Source: Streptomyces sp. DSM 15324
Lineage (GTDB): Bacteria > Actinomycetota > Actinomycetes > Streptomycetales > Streptomycetaceae
DNA length: 64,000 nucleotides
Assembly: GCF_001514285.1 (NCBI RefSeq)
Contig: NZ_KQ949029.1
Location: forward strand, 86,942 to 150,941
Reading direction: 5' to 3'
The position numbers were made by a program, and so were the translations under genes. The notes below the pieces were generated by a model. That model was given only the letters and a program-made list of their open reading frames with translations. It made no database searches and was not told the origin of the DNA. Positions 26,606 through 35,550 of this stretch are shown here, one piece after another (positions within the stretch are counted from its first letter, which is position 1; every line of letters begins with the position of its first letter).

Positions 26606-26623
26606 TCGTTCGGGATCAAACGA
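26606..26623. promoter_or_regulatory. Operator copy 4 downstream of the plus-strand promoter
   Basis: TCGTTCGGGATCAAACGA, with arms TCGTT and AACGA complementary. It lies about 35 bp after the predicted start of the glutamine-synthetase-like transcript, inside the leader, where a bound repressor would block elongation. Confidence 0.65.
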
Positions 26624-26720
26624 CCAGCCGGGACCGCTTCTCCCCCGCCCCGGCCTCCCTCCGCACCCCTCCCCTGTGCCCGGGCACAGGGAGTCCCTTC
26701 CTTCCGCCAAGGAGACACCG

Positions 26721-28076
26721 GTGAGCGCATCCGACACCTCAGACATCCGCCGGCACATGGAGCGGCTCGCCGCCGCGGGCGTCGACGTGGTCCGGGTGGT
26801 CTACCCCGACCTGATCGGCACGGACCGCGCCCGCGAGGTGCTGCTGGACCATCTGCCGTCGGCCTGCGAGCACGGCCTGGCCTTCTGCCGCGCCGTCTAC
26901 CACACCACCCCGCAGGGCGACGTCGTCCCGGTCGCCGGCGGTCTGGACGCCGGTCTGCCGGACGTGACCGTACGCCCCGACCTGTCCACCCTGGCCGTGC
27001 TGCCCTGGGAGCCGGGTGTCGCCGCCTGCCTCGGCGAGGTCGCCGACCCGGCGACCGGCGCCCCGGCCCCCGAGTCCCCCCGCGACCTGCTGCGCACCGT
27101 CCTGGTCCGCTGCGCCGAGCAGGGACTGCGCCCCGTCGTCGGCCCCGAGCTGGAGTACTTCCTGCTGGAGGCCGCCCCCGGCTCGCCCACCGGCTGGCGC
27201 CGCTCACCGGAGACCACCGGCGCCGTCTACACCGCGGGCCTGCGCGCCGACCCCGACAACCACCTGCTGCGCACCCTGCGCGCGCTGCGCGACCTGGGGC
27301 TGGGTGTCGTCACCGGCAACCACGAGTTCGACGGCGGCCAGTACGAGATCAATCTGACCCACTCCGCCGCCCTCGACGCCGCCGACCGCGCCTTCCGCTT
27401 CAAGGCGGCCGTCAAGGAACTGGCCCGCAAGGAGGGCAACCTCGCCACCTTCATGGCCAAGCCCTTCGGCGACGCGGGCGGCTCCGGTTTCCACCTCCAC
27501 CTGTCGTGCAACGACGCCGCCGGTCAGAACGCCTTCGACGACCCGGCGGGCTCGTACGGCCTGTCCGCCACGGCCCGGCACGCCATCGCGGGCATACTCG
27601 CCCACGCGCCCGCGCTGGCAGCCCTGGCCAACCCGACCGTGAACTCGTACAAGCGCTTCGGCCCGGACACCCTCGCGCCCTGGCTGATCGACTGGGGGCT
27701 CGACAACCGCAGCGCCATGGTCCGCGTCCCGCCGGAGCGCGGCTCCGGGGCGCGGCTGGAGCTGCGGCTGGGCGACGCGAGCGCCAACCCGTACCTGCTG
27801 ATCGCCGGCACGATCGCGGCCGCTTCGCTCGGCGTCCGGGCCGGCGAGGAACCGCCCGCCCCGCTTCAGGGCTACGGCTACGACACCTCCCGTGCCGCCC
27901 TGCTGCCCCAGAGTCTGCCGGCCGCGCTCGACGCGCTGGAGTCGGACACCGCCCTGACCGACCTGCTCGGCAAGGACTTCACCACGTCCTTCCTCACCTA
28001 CAAGCGGGACGAGACCGAACGCTTCGGGCGGCACGTCACCGACTGGGAGTTCACCGAGTACGCCTACCACCTGTAA
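26721..28076 (+). CDS. Glutamine-synthetase-like gamma-glutamyl-amine ligase
   Basis: The product has 451 residues from GTG 26721, chosen for AAGGAG at the right spacing rather than the ATG at 26676. The catalytic GS core is present: GPELEYFLLE, NHEFDGGQYEINL, GDAGGSGFHLHLS, NSYKRFGPDTLAPWLIDWG and RLELRLGDASANPYL. The adenylylation site of true GlnA is missing, and the short N-terminal domain reads MERLAAAGVDVVRVVYPDL. Relatives (PuuA, Streptomyces GlnA2/A3/A4, aniline GS) ligate glutamate to amines such as polyamines, ethanolamine or aniline. In this regulon it probably activates or masks the imported amine. Confidence 0.82.
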   Translation: MSASDTSDIRRHMERLAAAGVDVVRVVYPDLIGTDRAREVLLDHLPSACEHGLAFCRAVYHTTPQGDVVPVAGGLDAGLPDVTVRPDLSTLAVLPWEPGVAACLGEVADPATGAPAPESPRDLLRTVLVRCAEQGLRPVVGPELEYFLLEAAPGSPTGWRRSPETTGAVYTAGLRADPDNHLLRTLRALRDLGLGVVTGNHEFDGGQYEINLTHSAALDAADRAFRFKAAVKELARKEGNLATFMAKPFGDAGGSGFHLHLSCNDAAGQNAFDDPAGSYGLSATARHAIAGILAHAPALAALANPTVNSYKRFGPDTLAPWLIDWGLDNRSAMVRVPPERGSGARLELRLGDASANPYLLIAGTIAAASLGVRAGEEPPAPLQGYGYDTSRAALLPQSLPAALDALESDTALTDLLGKDFTTSFLTYKRDETERFGRHVTDWEFTEYAYHL

Positions 28077-28124
28077 GCCCGCCCCCGAAACCCTCGCCCG
28101 GAACCTCCCCGAAGGAACCGCCCC

Positions 28125-29441
28125 ATGACCAGCCCCACCGTTCCCGCTGTCCCCACCACCCGGGCCGAGCTGCGCGCAGCCCTCGACGAGCCCCTGCCGC
28201 TCGACCGGGTGGACCTCGCCGACCTCGACAACTTCGCCGACGGCATCACCCCGTGGCGCATGTTCCACACCCTGCGCCACCAGGACCCGGTCCACTGGCA
28301 GCCCGAAGAGGCCCCCAACTCCGGCTTCTGGTCGGTGACCCGCCACGCCGACATCGCCACCGTCGACCGCGACCCGGAGACCTTCACCTCCACGAGGTTC
28401 GTCAACCTCGAAGAACTCGACGACGACCAGATCAAGAAGCGCGCCTCCATCCTGGAGATGGACGGCGTCCGCCACCGCGCCCTGCGCAGCGTGATCCAGC
28501 GGCAGTTCGGCGCGGGCGTCATCAACAGCTACAGCGACTTCCTGCGCGGCCTGACCGCCAGGACGCTCGACGCGGCCCTCGCCAAGGGCACCTTCGACTT
28601 CGTCACCGACGTCTCCGCCGACTTCCCCATCAACGTCCTGGCCCGGCTCCTCGACGTCCCGCCGCAGGACAACCAGCAGCTCATCGACTGGGGAAACCGC
28701 ATCATCGGCAACACCGACCCCGACTACGCGGACGTCCTGCTGCACAGCGCGGAGAGCGAGCAGTACCGCGACCTGCCCTTCCGCTCCCCCGCCTCGATCG
28801 AAGTCTTCGAGTACGGCAGGGAGCTGGCGCGGCAGCGGCGCGGCGGCGACGGGACGGACCTGGTCTCGAAGCTGGTCAACACCACGCCGCGCGACGGCGT
28901 CCCGCTCTCGGCCCAGGACTTCGACAACTACTTCCTGCTCCTGGTGGTGGCGGGCAACGAGACGACCCGCCACACCATCTCCCACTCCATGCTCGCCCTG
29001 CTGCAGCACCCCGAGCAGCTGGCGAAGCTGAAGGACGACCCGTCCCTGATCCCCACGGCGGTCGAGGAGTTCCTGCGCTGGGCCTCCCCCGTCTACCACT
29101 TCCGCCGCACCGCCACCCGCGACGTGGACCTCGGCGGCAAGCGGATCAAGGAGGGCGACAAGGTCGTCATGTGGTACGCCTCCGGCAACCGCGACGAGGC
29201 AGTCTTCGCCGACCCCTACGACTTCGACGTGACCCGGCAGAACAACGACCACGTCACCTTCGGCAAGGGCAGCCCCCACCTGTGCCTGGGCAACCTCCTC
29301 GCCCGCACCGAGATCCGCATCATGTTCGAGGAGCTCATCCCGCGCATCGCCGACATCAAGCTCGCCGGCGACGTCCCCCGCGTCCGCTCCAACTTCGTCA
29401 ACGGCATCAAGAAGCTGCCGGTCGAGGTCACCCTCGCCTGA
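28125..29441 (+). CDS. Cytochrome P450, CYP124/125/142-like
   Basis: A 438-residue P450 starting 48 bp after the ligase gene with ribosome site GAAGGAA. The I-helix is canonical (A276GNETT), ExxR is E315FLR318, and the haem loop FGKGSPHLCLG (379-389) holds Cys387. Sequence style (long N-terminus, FADGITPWRMFHTLR, ILEMDGVRHRALRSVIQRQF, YHFRRTATRDVDLGG) is that of the actinobacterial CYP124/125/142 group, which hydroxylates terminal carbons of lipids, sterols and terpenes. Here, with a GS-like partner, a side-chain or ring hydroxylation is more likely. The reductase and ferredoxin genes are divergently encoded next to it. Confidence 0.85.
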   Translation: MTSPTVPAVPTTRAELRAALDEPLPLDRVDLADLDNFADGITPWRMFHTLRHQDPVHWQPEEAPNSGFWSVTRHADIATVDRDPETFTSTRFVNLEELDDDQIKKRASILEMDGVRHRALRSVIQRQFGAGVINSYSDFLRGLTARTLDAALAKGTFDFVTDVSADFPINVLARLLDVPPQDNQQLIDWGNRIIGNTDPDYADVLLHSAESEQYRDLPFRSPASIEVFEYGRELARQRRGGDGTDLVSKLVNTTPRDGVPLSAQDFDNYFLLLVVAGNETTRHTISHSMLALLQHPEQLAKLKDDPSLIPTAVEEFLRWASPVYHFRRTATRDVDLGGKRIKEGDKVVMWYASGNRDEAVFADPYDFDVTRQNNDHVTFGKGSPHLCLGNLLARTEIRIMFEELIPRIADIKLAGDVPRVRSNFVNGIKKLPVEVTLA

Positions 29442-29453
29442 GCGCCGGGTCCA

Positions 29454-29469
29454 AGCCGTCCGGACGGCT
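29454..29469 (+). terminator. Palindromic hairpin after the second P450
   Basis: AGCCGTCCGGACGGCT is a perfect 16-bp palindrome 12 bp after the stop. It can fold only with loss of central pairs, so termination strength is uncertain. Confidence 0.45.
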
Positions 29470-29510
29470 GCGGCCGCCCGGGCGCCCCGGCCGCCACGAG
29501 CGCCCCGGCC

Positions 29511-29564
29511 GCCACGAGCGCCACGAGCGCCACGAGTGCCACGAGTGCCACGAGTGCCACGATG
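29511..29564. repeat. Minisatellite of a 9-bp unit GCCACGAGY
   Basis: Six head-to-tail copies: GCCACGAGC twice, GCCACGAGT three times, then GCCACGATG. Two further diverged copies (GCCACGAGCGCCCCGGCC) lie just upstream from about 29493. The repeat sits in a non-coding stretch between the P450 and the membrane-protein gene, and no gene is visible to 29850. Confidence 0.85.
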
Positions 29565-29850
29565 CCCCCTGCCCACATGCGGCTCGTCCTGAGCGGGAAG
29601 ACACCTGCCCGCAGGCGTGCTCGTCCTGAGCGAGAACCGGACCATGACCGCAGGCCGCGCGGATTTACGGGTCTGCCGGCGCCGCAGCGGGCGGCGTGAT
29701 GGGCAACCCCCGCGACTACGCCCCGCCCGGCAGGACGGGCACCGTCAGCGTGGCCGACCTGGGCCCTGGCCTGCGTCGGTTCACGGACGGAAGCGGGCGG
29801 TGGCCCCGGCCCGGTGGCCGGGACGGGGCCACCGCCCGTGCTTGCGGCTG

Positions 29851-30213
29851 TCAGCCTGCCCGCCGTGCCGCGGCCTGCTGTTCCGTGCCGGTCCTGCCGG
29901 CCTCGGCCGTTTCGCCGGCCCCGGCTGTCTCGCCCGCACGCGCCTGGGTCTCCTGCCGGGTCCAGCCGCCGGTCACGACGTAGGTGGCCCCGCCGACGGC
30001 GAGGGCGACCGGCCATTCGAGCGCACCGGCGATGGCCAGTGCCCCCAGTCCGCCGTAGAAGACCAGATCCCTGCCCCGGAAGGCGGGCAGCCGTGACGCC
30101 ATCCCCGCCGCCCTGGCCTTGAGATCGCCAGGGGTCGTGCCCCGTTCGGAGGTCTGAGTCGCGCCGGAGTTCATCGGAGCTGCGCTGGAGGCCATACGAA
30201 TCACTCGGATCAT
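29851..30213 (-). CDS. Small membrane protein, paralogue 1 of the ATPase-linked family
   Basis: A 120-residue protein with a polar, alanine/threonine-rich start, one hydrophobic segment LVFYGGLGALAIAGALEWPVALAVGGATYVV and an acidic/alanine tail. The core GALEWPVALAVGGAT is shared with the proteins at 35551 (GALEWPVAVAVGAAT) and 36125 (EIVEWPVALVLAIGH). The function of the family is unknown to me. All three flank the large P-type ATPase, so they may be accessory subunits or part of its stress regulon. ATG 30213 is used; ATG 30195 is an alternative. Confidence 0.7.
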   Translation of the reverse strand: MIRVIRMASSAAPMNSGATQTSERGTTPGDLKARAAGMASRLPAFRGRDLVFYGGLGALAIAGALEWPVALAVGGATYVVTGGWTRQETQARAGETAGAGETAEAGRTGTEQQAAARRAG

Positions 30214-30489
30214 ATGAATTGCGACGAATGCTTCCTTTCAAGTCTGCCGCTTGCCGGGCTTTGGCGGTAGCGCGAGCGCGGTGAAGCGAGCGGGCCGGTG
30301 CGGCGGTGACGCGGCCGGCACAGGCGCGGCCCGGCTCGGCTTCCGCGCCGCACCACCGGGCGGCAACCCGGTCAGCGCAGCCGCCGCGGGGCGCGCGGGA
30401 CGATACGGAGCAAACCGCCCATACTGGATGCAGCCGTGTGTCCTTCGGGGCGCTGGCCACGACCCCCGTCGGCCGATGGTGGAGGCCAT

Positions 30490-33400
30490 GTGATCCGGCC
30501 AGCGCGTTCCCCGTCCGTACTCACCCGGCTGCTGCCGCCCGCTTCCGCTCTGTTCGGTTCGGTCCGCTCCGCCGCGCGGTGGCTGGCCTCGGCGCCGGCG
30601 GCCCTGCCGGCCGTAGGGCCGTTGCAGGGGCCGGACGCGCCCCGGCTCTGGCGGACGCCCGGCGGTGTGCAGATCCAGGTCCTGCGCCTGGGACGGCCCG
30701 GAACGGCGAGCGCGGCCCGTGAGCTGGAGAGCACGCTGCGGGGGATGCCGGGGGTCTACCGCGCCGAGGTGAACGGCGCGCTGGGCTGTGTGTACGTCGG
30801 TTGCGGGCCCGAGGCGGATCTGGAGCGCGTCGTCGCCCTGGTCGGCGCGGCGGACGCCGTCGCACCGCAGGCGGGACCCGGCGACGGGGGCGAGCCGGGT
30901 GCCGGCGCGCAGCGGGCACGGCGTCCGGCCGGTTTCCCCGGCGCGGTGGGGCAGGGCATCGAGGCGGCCGTGCACCTCGGCGCGGGCCTGGCGGCGGTCG
31001 GGGTGGCGTCGGTCGGCAACGTACTGCGGCTGCGTGGCCTCCCTCCGGTGGTGATGTCGGCGGTGCAGCTTGCCGAGGCCGTGCCCCGGCTGCGCGAGGG
31101 GCTCGCCGGCCGGCTCGGCGACAAGGCCGCGGAGCGGCTCTGGGCCGCGACGAACCTGCTGCTGACGACACTGACGTTCCGGCCTGTCGGCGCCGCCGCG
31201 ACGACCGCGCTGGCCGTCGCCCGGTACACCGAGGTGCAGGCCCGGCGCAGGGCCTGGGGGGACTGGGCACGCAGGCTCGCCGCGCACGAGGGCGTCTACC
31301 GCCACGACGCGGTGCCGGCGCAGGAGCGGCCGGCCGCGTTGCCGTCCGCGCCGAGCGAGCGGTACGCCAATGCGGCGGTACCGGCCGCCCTCGCCGCATA
31401 CGGCCTCACCGCGATCGGCACGCTCAGCCATGACCGGGGGCTGGGGCTGCTCACCGCCGGGACACCGAGAGGCCCCCGCTTCGGCCGGGAGTCGTTCGCC
31501 TGCTCCGTGGCGCGGACGGTCTCGGAGCGTGGGGCGCTGGTACTGCGCCCGGAAGCACTGCGCCGCCTCGACCGGATCGACACGGTCGTCCTTGACGCCC
31601 GGGTGCTGGCCACCGGCGGATGGACGGTCGAGAGCCTGGTGCGTCTGGAGCCGCCCGGCGGGCCGCCGGGCAGCGGGGAAGCCGGACCGGACGGCGCGCA
31701 CCGCCCAGGCGCCGCCGGGGACGGCCCGGGTGAGGACGAGATCCACGCGTGGATCCTCGAGCTGATCGAGCCCGGCGGCCCGCCGGGCCGGCGGCACCGG
31801 CGGCACCGGCACGGCAGCGGCCATGCCCGGCCGCTGCGGCGCAAGGGCTGGGAGCTGCGGCCGTACACCGGCGCCGACGACGTTCCCGGCGGCGGCGCGG
31901 TGTCCGAGGAGACCGCCGCGCGGGCGGCGCGCTGGGCCGAGGAGGGGGCGCAGGTCCTGCTCGTCCTGCGGGACGGCAGGCCGCTCGCCGTGGCCGGCCT
32001 GGTCCCTCAACTGCACGCTCTCGCCCAACACTTGGTGCGCGCCGCGGGCGAGTGCGGCCAGGTGCGGCTGGCCGGCGGTCCGGTGGGGCTGCACCGCCGG
32101 TTCGGCCTTCCCGAGGCCGTTCCCACCGGCCACCGCCGCACTGCCGCGCTGGTCCGCTCCCTCCAGTCGCAGGGCCACGGTGTGGCCGTCGTGTCGGCGC
32201 GGACCCGGCGCGCCCTGGTGCGCGCGGATCTGGGGATCGGAGTGGTCACCGGTCCGCGGCACATCCCCTGGGAGGCGGATGTCGCCGCCCAGCCCGACGT
32301 CGTCCCTGTGCTGCTGGCCGCCCTGCCCGAGGCCCGGCGGGTGAACGTGCTGTCCACCCGCGTCGAGAGCGCCGGCGCGCTCGCGGGCTCGGCCCTCGCC
32401 CTGCTCGGGCCCCGCTCCGGGGCCTGGGCGCGGGCCCGCGCGGTGACCGACGCGGTGACCGTCGCCGGGCTCACGACGGGCTTGTGGGCGGGCTGGCGGC
32501 TGCGACGCCGCCCGGCTCCGGCGGCCGTCGAGCGCACGCCCTGGCACGCCATGACGGTACGTCAGGTCATGGCGCGGCTCGGTACCTCCTCCCGTGGGCT
32601 GGACGAGGCCGAGGCCGCCCGGCGCCGACATGCCGAGGGCCTGGACCGGCATGCCGGCGCCCTCACACTGCTCGGCAGGTTCGCGGAGGAGATGGCCAAC
32701 CCGCTCACGCCCGTCCTGGCCGTCGGCGGCGGCATCTCGGCGGCTCTCGGCTCCGTCGTGGACGCCGTGCTCATCGGCGGGGCCCTGGGGGTGGACGCGC
32801 TGGTCGGCGGGGTGCAGCGGCAGCGCGCCGACCAGGCGACCGAGCGGCTCGTCGAGGCGACCTCGGTGCGCGTACGGGTGCGCCGCGGGAGCCGGGCCGA
32901 GACGGTGCAAACAGCCGCCGAGCACCTGGTGCGCGGCGATGTGATCGAGCTGCGCTCCGGTGACGCGGTCCCGGCCGACTGCCGGGTGGTCCAGGCGCAG
33001 GGCGTGGAGGCGGACGAGTCCAGCCTCACCGGCGAGTCGCTGCCGGTCGCCAAGTCCGCAGCGCCGTGCGCGGCGCGCGCGGTCACGGACCGGACTTCCA
33101 TGCTCTACCAGGGCACGACGGTCGCGGCCGGTCATGTGCTCGCCGTGGTGGTCGCCACGGGGACCGCCACCGAGGCGGGCGGAGCGGCGGAGGCGGTCCC
33201 CCCGGACGAACTGCCGCAGAGCGGTGCGCAGCAGCGGCTGAAGGCGCTGGGCCACTGGTTCCTGCCGTTGTCCGTCGGGTCCGGTGCCGCCCTCTTCGCC
33301 CTCGACCTGCTGCGCAGGCGGCCGCTGGGCGCAGCCCTGGGCTCCGCGGTCAGCCTGTGCGTGGCGGCTGTGCCCGAGGGGCTGCCGTTCGTCGCCACCG

Positions 33401-35238
33401 TCGCCGAACTGGCCGCGGCCCGTCGGCTGTCCACCCGCGACACCCTCGTGCGCAGCGCCTCCACCATCGAGGCACTGGGCCGTACCGACGTGCTGTGCTT
33501 CGACAAGACCGGCACCCTCACCGAGGGCCGGATCAGCCTCCAGCAGGTCTGCGACGGGCAAGAGAGCAGTCCCCCGGACCGGCTCTCCCCGGCGCTGCGG
33601 CGGATCGTCGCCACGGCGGCCCTGGCCGGTCCCTCCGGGCCCGCCGCGTCGCTCGCCCACCCCACCGACCGCGCCATCGCCACCGGGGCGGAACTGCTCG
33701 GGGAGGCTCCCGCCCGGGCCGCCGGGCTGGGCACGGACAGGTGGGAGCGGCTGGTGGAGCTGCCGTTCGAGCCGGCGCGCGGCTACCACCTGGTACTGGG
33801 GCGGTCGGACTCCCAGGCACGGATCGTCGTCAAGGGCGCGCCCGAGGTCGTCCTGGCCCGCTGCGACCGGATCCGCCGGGACGCCACCGACACGCCCTTC
33901 GACGACCAGCACAGGGCGGAGATCGAGGCACAGGTCGACCGGCTGGCCCGGCAGGGTCTGCGGGTCCTCGCGGTCGCCGAGCGGGTACTACCCCCCGGCA
34001 CCCTGCCGGACGACGCCGCGCTCACGGACGTCAGCGACGAGAGCCTCGACGGACTGTGTCTGCTGGGCCTGCTGGGGCTCGCGGACCCGGTACGGGCCAC
34101 CGCGGCCGACAGCGTGAACCGGCTCGCCGCCGCCGGGGTCCGGATCGTCATGGTCACCGGGGACCACCCCAGCACCGCCGCCGCCATCGCCAGAGAACTG
34201 CGGCCCGGCGAGGAACCGCAGCTGATGACGGGCGCGGAACTGGACTCCCTGGACGATGCCGCGCTGGTACGGATCCTGCCGGACATCACCGTGTTCGCCC
34301 GGGTGACCCCGGCGCACAAGGTCCGCATCGTCACCGCACTGCGCTCGGCCGGCCGTGTCGTGGCCGTCACCGGCGACGGCGCCAACGACGCACCCGCCAT
34401 CCGGATCGCGGACGTGGGCATCGCCCTCGGCTCCAGAGCCACCCCGGCAGCCCGCTCCGCCGCCGACATGGTGGTCACCGACGACCGCATCGAGACCATC
34501 GTCGACGCCATCGTCGAAGGCCGCGCCATGTGGGCGTCCGTCCGCAAGGCCCTCGGAATCCTCCTCGGCGGCAACCTCGGAGAGATCGCCTTCACCCTGG
34601 CCAGCAGCCTGCTCACCGGGCGCAGCGCACTCAACGCACGCCAGCTCCTCCTGGTCAACCTCCTCACGGACATGCTGCCCGCCCTGGCCATCGCCGCCCG
34701 GCCGCCGGCCGACCACACGACGAAACTCCTCGCGGAAGGACCCGAGGCCTCCCTCGGCACCGCCCTCACCCGCCACATCCGGCTGCGGGCCGCCGTCACC
34801 ACGGCAGCGGCCGCCGTCGCCTGGGCGATCGCCCGGGCGACCGGCACCCGAAGACGGGCCGACACCGTCGCGCTGGTCGCCCTCGTGACATCCCAGCTGC
34901 TCCAGACGCTGCAGGACGCAGGCCGCGACCCCGTCGTCACAGCCGCCGTCGCGGGCTCCCTGGCCGTGCTCGGCGTGGTGGTCACCGTGCCAGGGCTCAG
35001 CCACTTCTTCGGCAGCCGCCCTCTGGGGCCCGCGGGCTGGACGATCGCGCTGGCATCGGCGGCAGGCTCCGTTGTGGCGCCCGCCATGGTCCGGCGCGCG
35101 GCGGGTCCCTCCGCCCGCCCGGGACGGCCACCGCGACGGGCACCGAAACGGGCACCGGGACGGCCCACCGAGCGTCCCGCCCCGGCAAAGGAAAGGGCAA
35201 GTTCACCTGCTGTTCACACGGATGCCACCTCCCGGTGA
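30490..35238 (+). CDS. Very large P-type cation ATPase, CtpI-like
   Basis: The product has 1582 residues from GTG 30490, with GGAGG just upstream. The N-terminal region has a degenerate HMA-like domain (GVQIQVLRLG through VNGALGCVYVGC) and a long, partly hydrophobic extension. The C-terminal half is a complete P-type ATPase: TGES at 847-850, PEGLP at 962-966 in the ion-binding helix, phosphorylated Asp1005 in DKTGTLTEG, KGAPEVVLARC in the nucleotide domain and GDGANDAPAI from 1295. PEGLP is typical of P2-type (Ca/Mn-like) pumps. Mycobacterial CtpI has the same unusual length; its ion is not settled. The neighbouring small membrane proteins suggest a dedicated complex or stress unit. Confidence 0.88.
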   Translation: MIRPARSPSVLTRLLPPASALFGSVRSAARWLASAPAALPAVGPLQGPDAPRLWRTPGGVQIQVLRLGRPGTASAARELESTLRGMPGVYRAEVNGALGCVYVGCGPEADLERVVALVGAADAVAPQAGPGDGGEPGAGAQRARRPAGFPGAVGQGIEAAVHLGAGLAAVGVASVGNVLRLRGLPPVVMSAVQLAEAVPRLREGLAGRLGDKAAERLWAATNLLLTTLTFRPVGAAATTALAVARYTEVQARRRAWGDWARRLAAHEGVYRHDAVPAQERPAALPSAPSERYANAAVPAALAAYGLTAIGTLSHDRGLGLLTAGTPRGPRFGRESFACSVARTVSERGALVLRPEALRRLDRIDTVVLDARVLATGGWTVESLVRLEPPGGPPGSGEAGPDGAHRPGAAGDGPGEDEIHAWILELIEPGGPPGRRHRRHRHGSGHARPLRRKGWELRPYTGADDVPGGGAVSEETAARAARWAEEGAQVLLVLRDGRPLAVAGLVPQLHALAQHLVRAAGECGQVRLAGGPVGLHRRFGLPEAVPTGHRRTAALVRSLQSQGHGVAVVSARTRRALVRADLGIGVVTGPRHIPWEADVAAQPDVVPVLLAALPEARRVNVLSTRVESAGALAGSALALLGPRSGAWARARAVTDAVTVAGLTTGLWAGWRLRRRPAPAAVERTPWHAMTVRQVMARLGTSSRGLDEAEAARRRHAEGLDRHAGALTLLGRFAEEMANPLTPVLAVGGGISAALGSVVDAVLIGGALGVDALVGGVQRQRADQATERLVEATSVRVRVRRGSRAETVQTAAEHLVRGDVIELRSGDAVPADCRVVQAQGVEADESSLTGESLPVAKSAAPCAARAVTDRTSMLYQGTTVAAGHVLAVVVATGTATEAGGAAEAVPPDELPQSGAQQRLKALGHWFLPLSVGSGAALFALDLLRRRPLGAALGSAVSLCVAAVPEGLPFVATVAELAAARRLSTRDTLVRSASTIEALGRTDVLCFDKTGTLTEGRISLQQVCDGQESSPPDRLSPALRRIVATAALAGPSGPAASLAHPTDRAIATGAELLGEAPARAAGLGTDRWERLVELPFEPARGYHLVLGRSDSQARIVVKGAPEVVLARCDRIRRDATDTPFDDQHRAEIEAQVDRLARQGLRVLAVAERVLPPGTLPDDAALTDVSDESLDGLCLLGLLGLADPVRATAADSVNRLAAAGVRIVMVTGDHPSTAAAIARELRPGEEPQLMTGAELDSLDDAALVRILPDITVFARVTPAHKVRIVTALRSAGRVVAVTGDGANDAPAIRIADVGIALGSRATPAARSAADMVVTDDRIETIVDAIVEGRAMWASVRKALGILLGGNLGEIAFTLASSLLTGRSALNARQLLLVNLLTDMLPALAIAARPPADHTTKLLAEGPEASLGTALTRHIRLRAAVTTAAAAVAWAIARATGTRRRADTVALVALVTSQLLQTLQDAGRDPVVTAAVAGSLAVLGVVVTVPGLSHFFGSRPLGPAGWTIALASAAGSVVAPAMVRRAAGPSARPGRPPRRAPKRAPGRPTERPAPAKERASSPAVHTDATSR

Positions 35239-35297
35239 CCGGGAGACCGGACAAAGGAGCGGTTCCCGGCACGACACACACGAAAGGCGGCCGAGCG

Positions 35298-35429
35298 ATG
35301 CCGCAGATCCTGACCACGATCCTGACCAAGGCGGCCGCCGCCCTGATCGAGGCCGCCCTGATCCGCCTGTCCCTGCACCTGTGGAAGACGTTCGCGGGCA
35401 CCGGCCGCCCGGTCACCGCTCACGCGTGA
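35298..35429 (+). CDS. 43-residue amphipathic/hydrophobic peptide
   Basis: ATG 35298 is preceded by AAAGG at a normal distance and opens MPQILTTILTKAAAALIEAA, then LIRLSLHLWKTF and a short polar tail. It is 60 bp after the ATPase stop on the same strand, so it is probably co-transcribed. The 28-residue hydrophobic stretch with two lysine/arginine interruptions could lie in or on the membrane. It could be a small pump regulator, by analogy with phospholamban-type or KdpF-type peptides, but that is only inference. Confidence 0.55.
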   Translation: MPQILTTILTKAAAALIEAALIRLSLHLWKTFAGTGRPVTAHA

Positions 35430-35462
35430 TCCGTCACGGGACGTCAATCTTTCCCTTTTTTA

Positions 35463-35521
35463 GGGAATGGGGTGTTCTGTCGCCGTCCACGGTCGGAGGC
35501 TGGAAGGGAACACCCCTTCCC
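35463..35521 (+). promoter_or_regulatory. Long inverted repeat in the leader of the second small membrane protein
   Basis: GGGAA-T-GGGGTGTTC (35463-35477) pairs with GAACACCCC-TTCCC (35508-35521 region), 14 base pairs with one bulged T and a 30-nt loop. An AT-rich TTCCCTTTTTTAGGGAA stem lies just before it. The structure ends about 20 nt before the ribosome site of the gene at 35551. It could be a terminator for the ATPase unit or a leader control element. Confidence 0.5.
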
Positions 35522-35550
35522 CGCACGCTCCCAGCACCGGGAGGACGGAC

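Noticed and set aside
26676..26720. ATG 26676 as start of the GS-like ligase
   Set aside because: GTG 26721 has AAGGAG at proper spacing and gives the family N-terminus.
29493..29564. Possible CRISPR array
   Set aside because: The repeats are 9 bp head-to-tail without spacers, and no cas genes are present.
26555..29629. A 1024-codon plus-strand frame across the GS-like and second P450 genes
   Set aside because: It is out of frame with both recognisable enzymes and reads as a low-complexity Arg/Pro protein.
30238..33912. A 1224-codon open frame on the minus strand opposite the P-type ATPase
   Set aside because: It is an antisense shadow caused by the extreme GC3 of the ATPase gene. It has no domain, and its composition is Arg/Gly/Pro-rich with no ribosome site.
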